Shown: positions 23,094 to 34,544, counted from the stretch's first letter. The stretch: 64,000 bases of DNA from Moniliophthora roreri (GCA_001466705.2 LATX02000213.1:186001-250000), one strand, 5' to 3'. Notes: a model not told the origin generated them from the letters alone. Numbers and translations: made by a program.

Positions 23094-23799
23094 ATGGAGT
23101 CGTCGTTGTCTCAGCAAGCTGAAGAGGTTGCCCAGACCAATGTCCGTCAATTCTTGGATCTGGAGGCTGCCATTGATAGAGAGGGATACGATTCTGAGGA
23201 TGATGAAGGCAGTATGGACATTTTGACATTCAGCTATCATTGTCAAGCTAATGTACACTTGTTCTACAGCAGATGGGTTCATAAATGACGACGACAATGA
23301 TGTAGGGAGGCCCATCAACTATCAGGCTCTCAATAGAGCCCTGGACGCCAACGATCATGACTCGCTATTCTCAGACCAGGATTTGCTCTTTTCAGAGCCA
23401 CAAGATAAATCTGCTGGTGACGATTCTGCTATTGATGGAGGTTCTGGGCTGGTGTTGGATCAAGAAAGCAGTGGTGTTGAAGGATCAGCACTCGAGTTCG
23501 ATGAGGATGATCCTAACGTCAAGAGGTATTGCTCACAAGAAGTTTGGTTGGTCAAGTGTAAGGTATGTCCATTCCTACTCGGTATCCTTTCACTATCTAA
23601 TGTTGTCTAGCCTTATCGCGAACAGGACGTCATAAACTTCATTGAAGGCTACCAGAAGAAACACCCTGAAGACAACATCTTTTCTCTCACTCAACCCAGA
23701 TCTTGCAGTTCTGGTTATGTCTACATACAGACCCAGGATAGCCCTCGTGCAGCTAGCATCCTTCGTGGTTGCATGTACACTCGCCGTACCCAAACTGGT
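23094..23799 (+). CDS. Spt5-like NGN-domain gene, copy A (cut at N)
   Basis: Exons 23094-23211, 23270-23562 and 23611-23799 are joined in frame by good splice sites. The N-terminus is acidic (REGYDSEDDEGTDGF, NDDDNDVGRP), as in Spt5 proteins. Then follows an NGN-like domain: QEVWLVKCKPYREQDVINF, a helix (EGYQKKHPEDN) and SSGYVYIQTQDSPRAASIL. Spt5 NGN domains bind Spt4 and the RNA polymerase II clamp during elongation. This copy has no stop within its exons, but it is truncated by the N at 23800, after which an unrelated minus-strand transposase fragment begins. It is head-to-head with transposase copy A and duplicated together with it (compare 25407), so it appears to be element-borne rather than the host Spt5. 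Confidence 0.6.
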
Positions 23800-23800
23800 N

Positions 23801-24355
23801 TTCGTCGTCACTCAAATCAGATTCAGAGTCCGAATCATCCTTGCATAGCTCCACATCGTCATCTGGTTCATCTTCTACTACTGGACTTTGAGGTGCTGAA
23901 TCCATCTCCTCGCCATCCAAGTCATATTCTGGGAGAACCTGGCTGTCAAGGCCTGCATCCTTCTTGAACTTGTTCAGGTATCCGGAGAGTTCCTTATGGC
24001 CGATGCCACCTGCTCAGAATCGCATGAATATGTCACAGTCAATGAACCTGAGTAACCCTTTAACATCTGAAACAGGTAATATTTGTTCAGTGTAGACTTG
24101 AAATATACACAATGTGGAGAGGGATCAGGTTCTGCAGGTTCTTGAATACCTGTCAATGTCTGGATTCTCGTACATCTCAGCATCTGGAATTGCTGGAAGT
24201 TTCGGAGAAACCATGTGACTTGGAGCAACGGACTTGGGCTTCGGTACTCCTTTCACAAACACAGAAGGAGAGTGAGGATCGTAATCATTAAAAAGAACAT
24301 TCTTCTGAGGAATGCGTTGAGACTTTGCCCGCATTCCTGACTCTGGCTCTGGTAT

Positions 24356-24402
<47 letters not shown>

Positions 24403-24740
24403 TGGGATTGGGATCGGAATTGGGATCGGGTTCGGGTAGTGATTCAAGTTCATGTTCAGGTAGTGGTAATAGATCTGGTACTAGGAGTGGGGGTGGTACT
24501 CTGCACTAATTGTTGTCATTAGTGTGGTACTGCATTGAAATTGGCATCAGAACTCACTCGTGCAGGAATGAATTCCCTCATACAATCACTAAACTCTGAA
24601 GATCCCTGCATCCTTTCCAGACATTTCTTTTTATGAACTCGAAGGCCATTAGATTTATCAAAAGATTTCATGCAAAAACTGCAAATCAATAATTCTTTGG
24701 CATTTGAAAGAGTGGATACTAGAAAAATGGTTATAAACAA
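23801..24740 (-). pseudogene. Plavaka-type transposase, internal-deletion copy B
   Basis: Same architecture as copy A: C2H2 exon (SFCMKSFDKSNGLRVHKKKC) near 24690-24560, a Pro-Glu repeat (24341-24440), the linker [17 protein letters not shown], then a direct jump near 24080 from the linker exon (FKSTLNKYYLF) into the last exon. The deletion junction is the same as in copy A. A stop appears just after MPKNY in the finger exon because of a small indel, so this copy is broken at its 5' end too. Confidence 0.7.
24341..24440. repeat. G-rich hexamer repeat, copy B
   Basis: (GGTTCT)n passing into GGGATTGGGATCGG variants. On the minus strand it encodes a Pro-Glu dipeptide repeat inside the transposase N-terminal region, where copy A has mainly Pro-Lys. 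Confidence 0.75.
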
Positions 24741-25406
24741 TAATCAGATATGCAGCACTAGCAATCACTCATGAGTAAAGATCGTATAATGTTCTATAGT
24801 ATGTCCATATAACAGGGTATAACCGTATAACGTGGTAGTAGTTGTCCACTGGTGTAAATGGCGGTCAGCATCGTGTATGACAGCACATAATTATAGTCAA
24901 TATTATTATTTTTTACTGTAGCCTTTGACCACTTTCTTACAAGATTGAACATCATTGAAATTCATTTTATTATCTATACTATTTCTACTGTACTTGGGCA
25001 TAATGAAAACTTACCATTGTTATTGATTGTAGTGGTAGTAAGCAAGAAGAAAAAATGATTCAAACTCCGACATGATGATATGATAGCCTGAGTAATGTTG
25101 GGCTGGTCGACTCATGTGAGTTGACCACCTCAAGATTATTCAGACCAATACTGCTGCGCACATGGGACTTACCATTTTTTTCACTTTTTCTGCAACCACC
25201 ATCATCGACGCAAGCATTGAGCTCCCTCTCTCACTGCTGCCTCAGGTAAGTATTATTTTATAACCTAGAGTACCGTAGAATAGTTTTTGAATACATTACT
25301 ATACATTTTGAGTGTCGAAAAGACCAAAAAATTGAATTTGAGAAATTTTATAATCGATGAAAAAGTCAGGGAAAACCCATGCTGAAAGGCAATTTTTGCA
25401 GGCAAT

Positions 25407-27429
25407 ATGGAGTAGTTGTCATCTCAGCAAGCTGAAGTGGCTGCTCAGGGAGGTATGGACATTTTGACATTCACCTATCATTCTCTAGCTAAATTACACT
25501 TGTTCTACAGCAGATAGGTTCATAAATGATGATGACGATGATGTAGGGAGTCCTGTCAACTATCAGGCTCTCAATAGAGCACTGGACGCCGACTATCACA
25601 AATCACTATTCTCAGACTAGTATTCACTCTTTTCAGAGCTACAAGATGAATCTGCTGGTGACGATTCCATTGCTGTTGGAGGATCTGGGCTGCTGTTGGA
25701 GCAAGGAAACACTGCAGTTGGAGTGGTAGCACACGAGCTGGATGAGGATGATCCCAAGGTCAAGAGGTATCGTTCACAAGAAGTTTGGTTGGTCAAGTGC
25801 AAGGTATGTCCATTCCTACTCGGTATCCTTTCACCATCTAATGTTATCTAGCCTTACTGTGAACAGGACATCATAAACTTCATTGTAGACTACCAGAAGA
25901 TACACCCCAAAGACAACATCTTTTCTCTCACTTGACCCAGATCTTGCAGTTCTGGTTATGTCTACATACAGACCCAGAATAGCCCTCATGCAGCTAGCAT
26001 CCTTCATGGTTGCTTGTACACTCGCTGTACCCAAACTGGTGGCATCAACAGTGTCCATATGATGGTGCTCTCTGACCCTCTTGATATCCTTTGTGCGCTT
26101 TCGATGTTGCTGAGTATGTTATCATCCATCCTTTGAGCATTTTGCTAATTAATTCCTTCAGGTGGATTGAGCTTGAGGAATAGCGCAAAGCTGGGTCATT
26201 CTGGCCTCAAGGCATTGAGCTTTTTATGATTGATGTTGACATAGTTATGAAGTTTGGCTTTGAGGACAAGAGCTTAAGATTGGGGGAAAAACATTCAGCC
26301 ATGTTCAGAAAATAGTATGCATACATATTATCTCGACATGCCATTTGTTTTCTGACACATACATCTATTAAAAGGAGCCTGGATAAGATCAAGATTGTGC
26401 AAAAATCATATGGACGTTTCAAGGACAGGTACCCTCATCTTCATGAGTGCTTGGAGCAATGCCTCAAATATGACAAGATGGTCATCTTTGACCTATGTAC
26501 CAACACAGTGTGTACTTATCCAGACTTTCTTCATCGCTGTCACTCACGTCGTTAATAGATGTCTACTGCTGCAAAAAAGATTCGAAAGGCCAACTCTGCC
26601 ACTGTGAAGCCAAGAATGCTAGATTATATTACGAATAACCTGGAACTTGACGGCGGAGATGTGTCACTCGATCCACCCATTGCCCATAAAGATGACAAGT
26701 GAGAGCATGGATTTCATCACCCAATGACCACCCGGTATATCGTCCCACGAGCTCATTACTCTGACTATTTATTTGATGTCACTGATCAACATTACCTAGA
26801 CGTATTGAGCTATATTTTGCAGTCCAAGTGCTGGCTTTGACAAGCCTGCTACTTCAACACGGGGGGGTAATGCCAAGATTCATAGGTTGGATGCTGCTAC
26901 CGAACCAACATTGGCATATGTGGCTCTACAGGTACGACTTTCTATTGTATATACCTGAGATCCTTACTAACCCTCCACCGAGACCTGGTTTGGTCTTAGT
27001 GACATGGTCGAATGGGGTGCCAGGCATGGAAAGTTCAACCTTGAGGCGTTCTATAGAAATCTAGTTGGGATTCTTGAATATATGCCCCCTAATTTCAAGA
27101 CTAACCTTCTCAAGTAGTATAAAAAGTAAGCATTTTAGTTTCTTTTCATATTGACAGTGCACTAATATCGCTTCAGGGAAGTTTTCCAAGACATCAAGTC
27201 TGGTGGTGATGTCGATAAGGAAGACCCCAACTCAGAAGCAGCATCTCTGTGGCGTGAGTTTAGCGAGGAAGATGACAAATTAGAGGTAGAAGAGGAGCAG
27301 AGAGAGCCAAGTGCTGGCACTGATTCTGTTTCTATGCACAATGGTGAAGGACCAGCTCAGGGTGAAGGACCAGCTCAGGGTGAAGGACCAGCTCAGGGTG
27401 AAGGACCGGCTCAGGGTGAAGGTAATTAG
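25407..27429 (+). pseudogene. NGN / DUF6698-like gene, copy B, decayed
   Basis: Parallel to copy A at 23094 and then continuing much further. The NGN-like part (QEVWLVKCKPYCEQD, SSGYVYIQTQNSPHAASIL, INSVHMMVLSDPLDI) is followed through an intron by a region resembling Agaricomycete DUF6698 proteins: GIELFMIDVDIVMKFGF, then MSTAAKKIRKANSATVK joined by a 50-nt intron, IAHKDDK, PMTTRYIVPRAHYSDYL, GGNAKIHRLDAATEPTLAYV and EAFYRNLVGILEYMPP. It ends in an acidic tail and four GEGPAQ repeats, stop TAG 27427-27429. Stops include TAG in codon 3, a TAG near 25619, TGA near 25934, TAG near 26180 and TGA at 26700-26702. DUF6698 function is unknown. Whether NGN and DUF6698 parts form one protein is inferred from frame only. 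Confidence 0.6.
27343..27423 (+). repeat. 18-bp tandem repeat encoding GEGPAQ
   Basis: Four and a half copies of GGTGAAGGACCAGCTCAG, nearly identical, in frame at the C-terminus of the NGN/DUF6698-like gene. Confidence 0.9.
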
Positions 27430-27661
27430 CAATTGAGGTTTCTTTTTATGTGCTTCATAATGGACTTTATGTATTCTGCTATGGACTTTGTTGTATTACT
27501 GCTATCATATCATGCTTTCAGATATGGACATTGGATTAGCATATGTGTTGTATTGTCTATAATGGGACAGAATAGATGGAAATGGTTGTATTGTTCAAAT
27601 CATGTTGTGACACCTATGATCTGTTACAANTCATCGCTGTCACTCACATCATTAATAGATG
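27430..27661. other. AT-rich 3' flank, contig join and left stump of copy C
   Basis: 27430-27629 is non-coding 3' flank of gene copy B. An N at 27630 is followed by 31 bp (27631-27661) that match the intron/exon boundary just before MSTAAKK in copy B. These 31 bp are the left stump of a third copy of the DUF6698-like gene, interrupted by the LTR retrotransposon and resumed at 35169. Confidence 0.65.
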
Positions 27662-28209
27662 TGTTACAGTTGTACGTTCACAGACTATTTTTTTCCTTCT
27701 TTCAAATTCACTGCTTGGACATTTAGGCACTCTTGAGCGCTACTTTCCTCTTTTTTACCTATGCTTCTTATTGACATCTGGACACATCCACATTCCCAGC
27801 TCCCTTTTCCTGCCTCATGCCTATCTTCGTATTTAAGATATCATCATTGTGTCATTCATGACATCAAGGTGATGTCATTATTCTATTTGATTCTTTCTCC
27901 TTCTATTTATGATACGATGTCATTTCTGACATCGCTAATTGTATCATCATATTTATTTTCATTTCCTCGACATCACTTCTAATGTCATTCTCTTATTTAT
28001 CATGTTGTCAAAGGTACACTTTATTTACTAAACAAATGATGTAGCACTAACAGTTGTGTACAACTAGTAGACTACAAATGTTGCCGAACTCAAAGATCTT
28101 TAGCACGAGCTGAAGAACTCTTTCTCGAACTTGCCCCTTTTGTCAACTTAGCGCCACTACATCATAGTGGTTGTTGAGTTGTTGTTGTTGCTGCGCAAGT
28201 AACGTAACA
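27662..28209 (+). repeat. 5' LTR (548 bp, 76-bp deletion)
   Basis: Nearly identical to 34545-35168 apart from a missing block equivalent to 34967-35042, between ATGTTG and CCGAACTC at about 28081. The missing block holds TATAAGTA and the sequence complementary to the PBS, so this LTR should not be able to start the genomic RNA. Confidence 0.9.
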
Positions 28210-28211
28210 AA

Positions 28212-28223
28212 AGGTCAAGCTGA
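28212..28223 (+). promoter_or_regulatory. putative self-priming primer-binding site
   Basis: AGGTCAAGCTGA starts three bases inside the 5' LTR. Its exact complement TCAGCTTGACCT lies in the 3' LTR at 34999-35010, 32 bp downstream of the TATA box start, where the RNA 5' end would fall. This is the layout of Tf1/sushi-type self-priming elements. No tRNA 3' end complementarity was recognised. Confidence 0.6.
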
Positions 28224-28226
28224 TCG

Positions 28227-29504
28227 TTGCCAACCTACTCAGGTTTAGGCACCACCACTTATCGAAACACGACTCCCCCGAGGGCTCCCTTTACCACAGC
28301 CGAAGAAGCCGATCTTGACGATCAACTTGAAGTAGCCAAACAGCTATTGAACCCCGACCCCGAACAGATCCCACGCCGAATTACTCGTAGCCAGTGGAGA
28401 GGAGCAGTCGAAAGTCTCCAACAAGAAAGAACAGAACTCGAAGCTGAGTCTTCTGAGCCAGATTTATTTGACGAATTCCGAAATTTATTCCATACCCCGA
28501 CCCCAGAAATGATGACTCCTAGCAGAAGCGCTGCCACAGCTTCAGATGTCAAACCGAAAGTAGAACTCGACGATAGCGACAAACAATGGGCCCGGACTAT
28601 CTCCACAGCCGTGCTCCAGACAATCGATGACAAGAAGGATGAAGCCAGTAAAGGGCCGACTCCGGATCCCTTTTTAGGAAAACAATCAGACACCCGCCAA
28701 TTCCTCCTCAACCTCGAATTATATTTTGCAATGAACCCAGTCAAGGCAAACACCGATGAAAAGAAGAAGATGCTTCTTTTGTCGCTGGTAAAGGGAAACA
28801 CCAGTGAATGGAAGCAGAGGGAGACGATGAAGTTATTCCCTGAAGACGACGACTCTGAAGAGAAGAAAAAGGCTGCCGAAGAAACGTGGACCAGTTTCAA
28901 GCAAAGATTCCAAAACGAATGGCAACCCGTCAATGTTGTCAGAGAAGCACAGGCCAAAATCGAACAAATCAAGATGACAGATAGGGCCGACGAATATGTT
29001 AATTGATTCCGCCTTATCGCGATGGACACCAAGTATGACGACGAAGCGCTTATGAGATTCTTTAGGGAAGGACTTCCGGAGTCTCTCCAGAACAAGATCA
29101 TGCTCCGAACAGACGGAGAACCCGAAACACTAGACAAATGGTACAAACTGGCAATCAAATATGACAACCAGTACAAGTTGGTCATGGCCAATAGGAAAAG
29201 GAGGGAGCCGATCAAACTGAAGATCACTCGAAAAGAGAAAGAAGTCACAGTCAGACGAATATTGTCCGAATCTGATAGAAAGGATTACATGGTCGCAGAG
29301 AAGTGTTTCCGTTGTGCAAAGACCAGTCACGTCTCACGAGATTGTCCCCTCAAAGGACAAGCACAACAAACCCCGCCACCGAAATATGAACCCAAGAAGC
29401 TCTCACCGCGAGAAGCTTTCACCAAGATCAGAGTGCTGATCGCCGAACAAGGAGAAGGAGAACAGGAGGAGATCTTTGATCTTATGGGAAAGGAGGGTTT
29501 TTGA
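28227..29504 (+). pseudogene. gag: gag of the chromovirus, one premature TGA
   Basis: One frame from about 28227 to TGA 29502-29504, interrupted by TGA at 29004-29006 in the sequence EYVN*FRLIAMD. Contents: N-terminal linker, capsid-like region (SDTRQFLLNLELYFAMNP, then ETWTSFKQRFQNEW and LMRFFREGLPESLQNKI), and a nucleocapsid CCHC knuckle CFRCAKTSHVSRDC (C-x2-C-x4-H-x4-C). No ATG precedes the conserved start; a TTG stands at 28227-28229 where a start would be expected. The frame ends inside the -1 slippery site. Confidence 0.85.
29495..29501 (+). promoter_or_regulatory. -1 ribosomal frameshift heptamer GGGTTTT
   Basis: In the gag frame the bases read G GGT TTT TGA, a canonical X XXY YYZ slippery heptamer directly before the gag stop. 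A -1 slip enters the pol frame at TTG AAG AGG. No stem-loop was folded by computation. Confidence 0.7.
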
Positions 29505-32500
29505 AGAGGTGGAAGAGGCCGATGCTCTTACCACTTGCAATTACGATCTCGAACGTTGTACTAGCTAAGTTAAATCGAAATTCTATGCGAATCCCTATTC
29601 AATACAACATCGGGACAGCAATTGTCAAAACCAAAGCCCTGATTGATTCAGGTGCTGGAGGACACTTCATCTGTGAAGAAGAAGCACAAAAACTGAAGAA
29701 ACCCTGGACAAGACTGGAAAAACCCAAAGTTTTCAATGTTGATGGAACCCAAAACAAAATTGGTTGGATCACTCACTCCGTCACAATTGACATCACGATT
29801 GGGGATAGATCGATGAAGGAAACTCTATTGATCTCAGGATTAGGACTGGAAAAAGTTATTTTAGGATTACCTTGGCTTCAAGATCACAATCCAGATATTG
29901 ATTGGGTCACCGGAGTAGTCCACTTCTGACCTAGGCAAAAGATCATGGTTAAACGGCCGATGAAACCATTTATTGGAATCTTCGATGAAACAAAAGAATT
30001 GGATACTGGAATATTGGACAAAGTCAAAGACGATGAAGTCCTAATTCGGTCTTTTATCAAAGGAGAAGAAGACAGCGATGAAGTTCGAAGCAATGCTAAG
30101 TTATCCACTTCTCAGGTACTGGCACAAGCTCACAAGGTCAAGGCGAAACCATTGGAAGAACTTCTTCCCTCTTATCTATCCGATTACTTGGATCGATTTG
30201 AAAAGAAGAAAGCCGAACGATTTCCACCTTCTCGACCCTATGATCACGCAATCGACCTCAAACCAGATTTCAAACCGTGGGACTGTAAAATCTACTCTTT
30301 ATCACCAAAAGAGCGGATAGAACAAGACAAGTTCCTAGACGAAAATCTGTGAAAAGGATACATTCGACCTTCGAAATCCCCAATGGCATCCCCTTTCTTC
30401 TTTATAGCCAAGAAAGAAGTGGGAGCACTATGACCCTGCCAAGATTACCGAGATCTGAATAATGGAACGATCAAAAACCGCTATCCTTTACCATTGGTCA
30501 CGGACCTCATGGACAAACTAAAGACAGCAAAGCTCTTTACGAAATTGGATTTACGAAACGGGTACAACAATATACGAATCAAGGACGGAGACCAATGGAA
30601 AGCCGCATTCAAAACACCTCGAGGACTTTTCAAACCCACAGTTATGTTCTTCGGTTTAATGAATTCCCCAGCAACGTTCCAAGCATTCATAAATGACATC
30701 CTCAAAGACTTTATCGATGAGGGTTGGTGCGTGGTCTATATGGACGACATCTTGATATTCTCTAACAAGATCAATATCCATTGACTTCGCACGAGAAACG
30801 TTCTAGAACGGTTGCGGGAAAACAATCTATATCTCAAACCAGAGAAATGCGAATTCGAAGTCACGAAGACGTTGTTCTTGGGAATGGTCATCACACCAGG
30901 ACACATAGCGATGGATGAAACGAAATTAGCCGGAATAAAAGATTGGGAAGCGCCCAAGACAATCAAAGGTGTGTGATCGTTTCTTGGATTTGCAAATTTC
31001 TATCGCAAGTTCATAGGAAAATACGCTGAATTGGCGCGACCTTTGCACGAGTTGACGAAGAAAGACACAAAATTCGAATGGACAAAACTATGAGACGTTG
31101 CGTTCAATGTTCTCAAGGCGAAATTCTTACAACGACCAATTTTACAAATGCCAGACGACGAGAAGCCTTTCATAATCAAAGCAGACGCGTCGAAATGGGC
31201 CACAGGAGCGGTATTGAAACAACAAGGTTCCAACAATGAATTACATCCATGCGGATACATCTCACACACATTTACTGCAACTGAACGGAACTACAAAATC
31301 TACGACCACGAACTCTTGGCTATCATGAACGCTTTGAAGGCCTGGGAACATTATCTCCTGGGAGGAGCTCACCCGGTGACTGTTTTATCCGATCATAAGA
31401 ACCTAACTTACTTCCGGACTGCACAGAAGTTGAATCGACGACAAGCTAGACTGAGTCTATATTTGACTCAGTTCGACCTTCGACTAGTGCATGTTCCAGG
31501 AACAAAAATGGTTCAGTCAGATGCCCTCTCAAGACGACCGGATCTAATAGACGAAGAAGAAAACGACAACAAAGACATCATCATGTTACCAGATAAGTTA
31601 TTTGTTAACGTGATCGATACAGAACTCAAAACTATGTTGGAAGAAACCTTACCAAACAACGAATTCCTTCAAATGACAATAGAGAGTCTAATTGAGAAAG
31701 GAACGCCACCGATCAAATCATCCCTACAAGACTGGAGAACAGAAGGAAACCTATTGTTTTACAAAGATAGAGTCTATGTTCCGAACAATCCAACGTTGCG
31801 AAGACTTATTGTCAAAACAATTCACAAAGTGTTACCTCACAGACACTCTGGACAATAGAACACGGTCGATCAGGTGCAAAGGAATTATTGGTGGCCAGGG
31901 ATGACAAAGTTCATCAAAGCATTTGTTGACGGGTGCGCTGCATGCCAACAAATGAAAGTGAACACACATCCAACACGAACACCCATACAATCCATTGGGG
32001 GGCATAAAGATGTGTTGCCGTTTCAAATCATATCAATGGATTTAATCACAGATCTACCCAAGGTTGTGGATTATGATTCCATATTGGTCGTGGTAGACCA
32101 TGCAGCTACAAAGGGGGTGATTTTCATCCCATGTCACAAGAAGATCGATGCCACGGACACAGCAGAACTACTTTTTCAACATGTCTACAAACAATTCGGA
32201 TTGCCCAACAAGATTATTTCGGATCGAGACCCACGATTTGCAGCCGAAGTCTTCAAAGAAATGGGAAAATTATTGGGGATAAAACAAATGCTAAGTACCG
32301 CTTATCATCCTCAAACAGACAGAGAAACTGAAAGAGTCAATCAAGAAGTAGAAATCTTTCTTCGATTCTTTTGCACCAAAGAACAAATGAAATGGAAAGA
32401 TCTGCTTCACTTTGCCGAATTTCCACACAATACCCGAACACATTCGGTCACAAAGAATTCCCCTTTCTATCTCACGATGGGATATCATCCCCGACCTCTC

Positions 32501-33079
32501 CCCACCGTCTTCGAAAAGACAACTGTTCCTTCTGTGGAGAAAAGAGTGGCTGAATTAAAAAGGTTGAGAGAAGAAACATCTGCTTTACTGGACATTGCCG
32601 CAAGAAGAGTGAAAGAGAGAAGCGGAAAGGATCTAGACAAGTTTGAAAAAGGTCAGAAGGTCTGGCTAGAAGGAAAGAACTTGTCGTTGGGATATCCATC
32701 CCCAAAATTATCCCCAAAATGCGAAGGACCGTTCAAAATCACAGAAGTCTTGGGACCAGTGACATACAGGTTGAAACTCCCATTCCAATGGAGAATTCAC
32801 CCTGTTTTCCACGCTAGTCTTTTGTCGCCATTCAAGGAAACCGACATCCATGGACCCAACTTTCTGGAACCACCCCCGGATATAGTTGAAGGGCAAGAAG
32901 AATATGAAGTTGAAGCAATCATTGGACACCGACCGAAGAGGAAGAATCAACCTCCGAAGGAATATCTTGTTTCCTAGAAAGGATACAACTCCTCACACAA
33001 CCAATGGCTGAAGCCAGCTGGCTTAAAGCATTTGATGGAGTTGTACCTGGAATATAAAATCAAGTACAACCTGCGTTAA
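29501..33079 (+). pseudogene. pol: pol of the chromovirus, eight in-frame stops
   Basis: A single frame that is conserved end to end but interrupted by TGA at 29927, 30350, 30431, 30782, 30974 and 31091, and TAG at 31856 and 32975. Domains: aspartic protease (ALIDSGAGGHFI, about 29640), reverse transcriptase ([23 protein letters not shown] at about 30739), RNase H (IIKADASKWATGAVL, TVLSDHKNLTYF), zinc-binding and DDE integrase (CAACQQMK, SMDLITDLP, IISDRDPRF, TAYHPQTD), and a C-terminal chromodomain-like segment (YEVEAIIGHRPKRKN..., EYLVS, stop, KGYNSSHNQWLKPAGL). The true end is TAA 33077-33079. Reverse transcription and integration need all of these parts, so this copy cannot make a complete Pol. 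Confidence 0.9.
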
Positions 33080-33099
33080 TTTCCCATTCCAACTGAAAC

Positions 33100-34268
33100 A
33101 TGTCCTCCTACACAAACCCTTCCGTCCAAACTGGCCTGCCTCCCTTCGATCCTCCAGCTCAAGTTTTCCCAGACAATGCTGTCCACACCGAACCTTTTCA
33201 CCCCTCTACGTTCGAACTCCTTTACCTCATGAACTGCGAACATTACGACAAGGAATTGACAACTGCTATCGATGCCAGCAGTGAAAGGAACCATGCGCTC
33301 TACGGTAGCCTAGTCTTCCTTCGTGGACAGCGACGACAACTTCTAGAAAACGTAACAAGAATGGACCAACACATGGGCATGTTGGCCCAGCATATCACAG
33401 ACGACGAAACTTTTACTGTCACTGGGGCAATAGTGACACAGATCCTGATGGAGATCGCTTCGCTATGGACAGCGATGTCAGTCCCAATGACCCAGCCTTC
33501 CTCTGAAAGGTTATCGCCCATTGAAGAGGCCTCAAACCAGCGACTGAGGTCTCCAAGGGCCAGCACCTCTTACAACTCAGACAGCAATGTATTGGAGCGA
33601 CCCCAGTCCCCTCTTCCTCTCTCTCCCAGATCAATCCAGCCGGATGCGTGGATGTGTCCACCAGCCGAAGAAGCCCGACTCCTATCGCTGGGGTCAGCAG
33701 TCTACCTGCCGACCAGCGAGCCCTACTCTACCCCGATTCATTCCCCATTGTCGATGATTCCAGAAGTGATGAGTCCGACGTCTCCGATGCCAGCAGAAGA
33801 GCTGGAAAATTCCCCAATGTCTCCCCTCCTGCTACTCCGCCCGCAATGTCTACCAGCCATAAACTCTCCACCGCCACTTCCAATCCGACCGAACCTTCCA
33901 GCAGCACCTTCCGGAGAGCACGACTTTCTCCAGAACTCCCGGACCTCGTACACCTCCCCTCCCTCATTATCCCAATCAATCCAGACACCCAACGTTCCTA
34001 TTGTATCGGTGTGGGACGATGAGGACGCGGAACCAGACGACACGGCTTCGCCAGCAGACTCAACGTCAAGCAATCGTATAACTATAACGCATACTACAGT
34101 GCTACTCGATGAAGTCCAGGAGGAGTTGAATGTCCTGTGTGCAAATTGGGAGAGCACTGCGTCGTCGACTGTGTGGACTATGTCTGCCCGGTTTGCCACA
34201 TTGCTAAAGCTGGCCATCTCCCTGGATATTGTAGGGACAGAAGAAGGTCTACGAGAACTGTGAGATGA
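33100..34268 (+). pseudogene. extra 3' ORF with Cys-rich zinc motif
   Basis: Starts MSSYTNPSVQTGLPPFDPPA and is open in that frame to 34263, but the better coding frame appears to switch at about 33650 (LPADQRALLYPDSFPIVDD, SRSDESDVSDASRRAGKF). In that second frame TGA codons lie at 34020, 34110 and 34266. Its end has a double Cys cluster, CPVCKLGEHCVVDC and CPVCHIAKAGHLPGYC (C-x2-C-x6-H-x4-C). The body is Pro/Ser-rich. The position between pol and the 3' LTR suggests an accessory or second nucleic acid-binding protein. Function is unknown. Confidence 0.55.
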
Positions 34269-34338
34269 AACGATACCGGCGGTACATCGACTCTTGACAA
34301 CGATTGGAGAGATGATACCACATGGGACGACCCCGACT

Positions 34339-34521
34339 ATGGAAATAGAGAGCAGTGAAAGGCCTCAAGACCCACCATTAGGAGATGGGATTGTCATTGA
34401 CATGGGATCCCCAGAGGGACCGAGAATTTTTAGGTGTTTGGACCGAGAGACAGTGGTGAGAGAAGTGCAATGGGGAGGAGAATGGCTAGTAGAAGGACAG
34501 CCGATAGCTTCGAACGTGTAA
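34339..34521 (+). CDS. small ORF next to the 3' LTR
   Basis: Sixty residues starting MEIESSERPQDPPLGDGIVI and ending GGEWLVEGQPIASNV, stop just upstream of the polypurine region. Composition looks protein-like, and it overlaps the tail of the extra ORF in another frame. No family is recognised; it could be a separate gene or the end of a spliced or frameshifted ORF. Confidence 0.35.
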   Translation: MEIESSERPQDPPLGDGIVIDMGSPEGPRIFRCLDRETVVREVQWGGEWLVEGQPIASNV

Positions 34522-34544
34522 GTTCGAACATGAACAGAGGGTAA

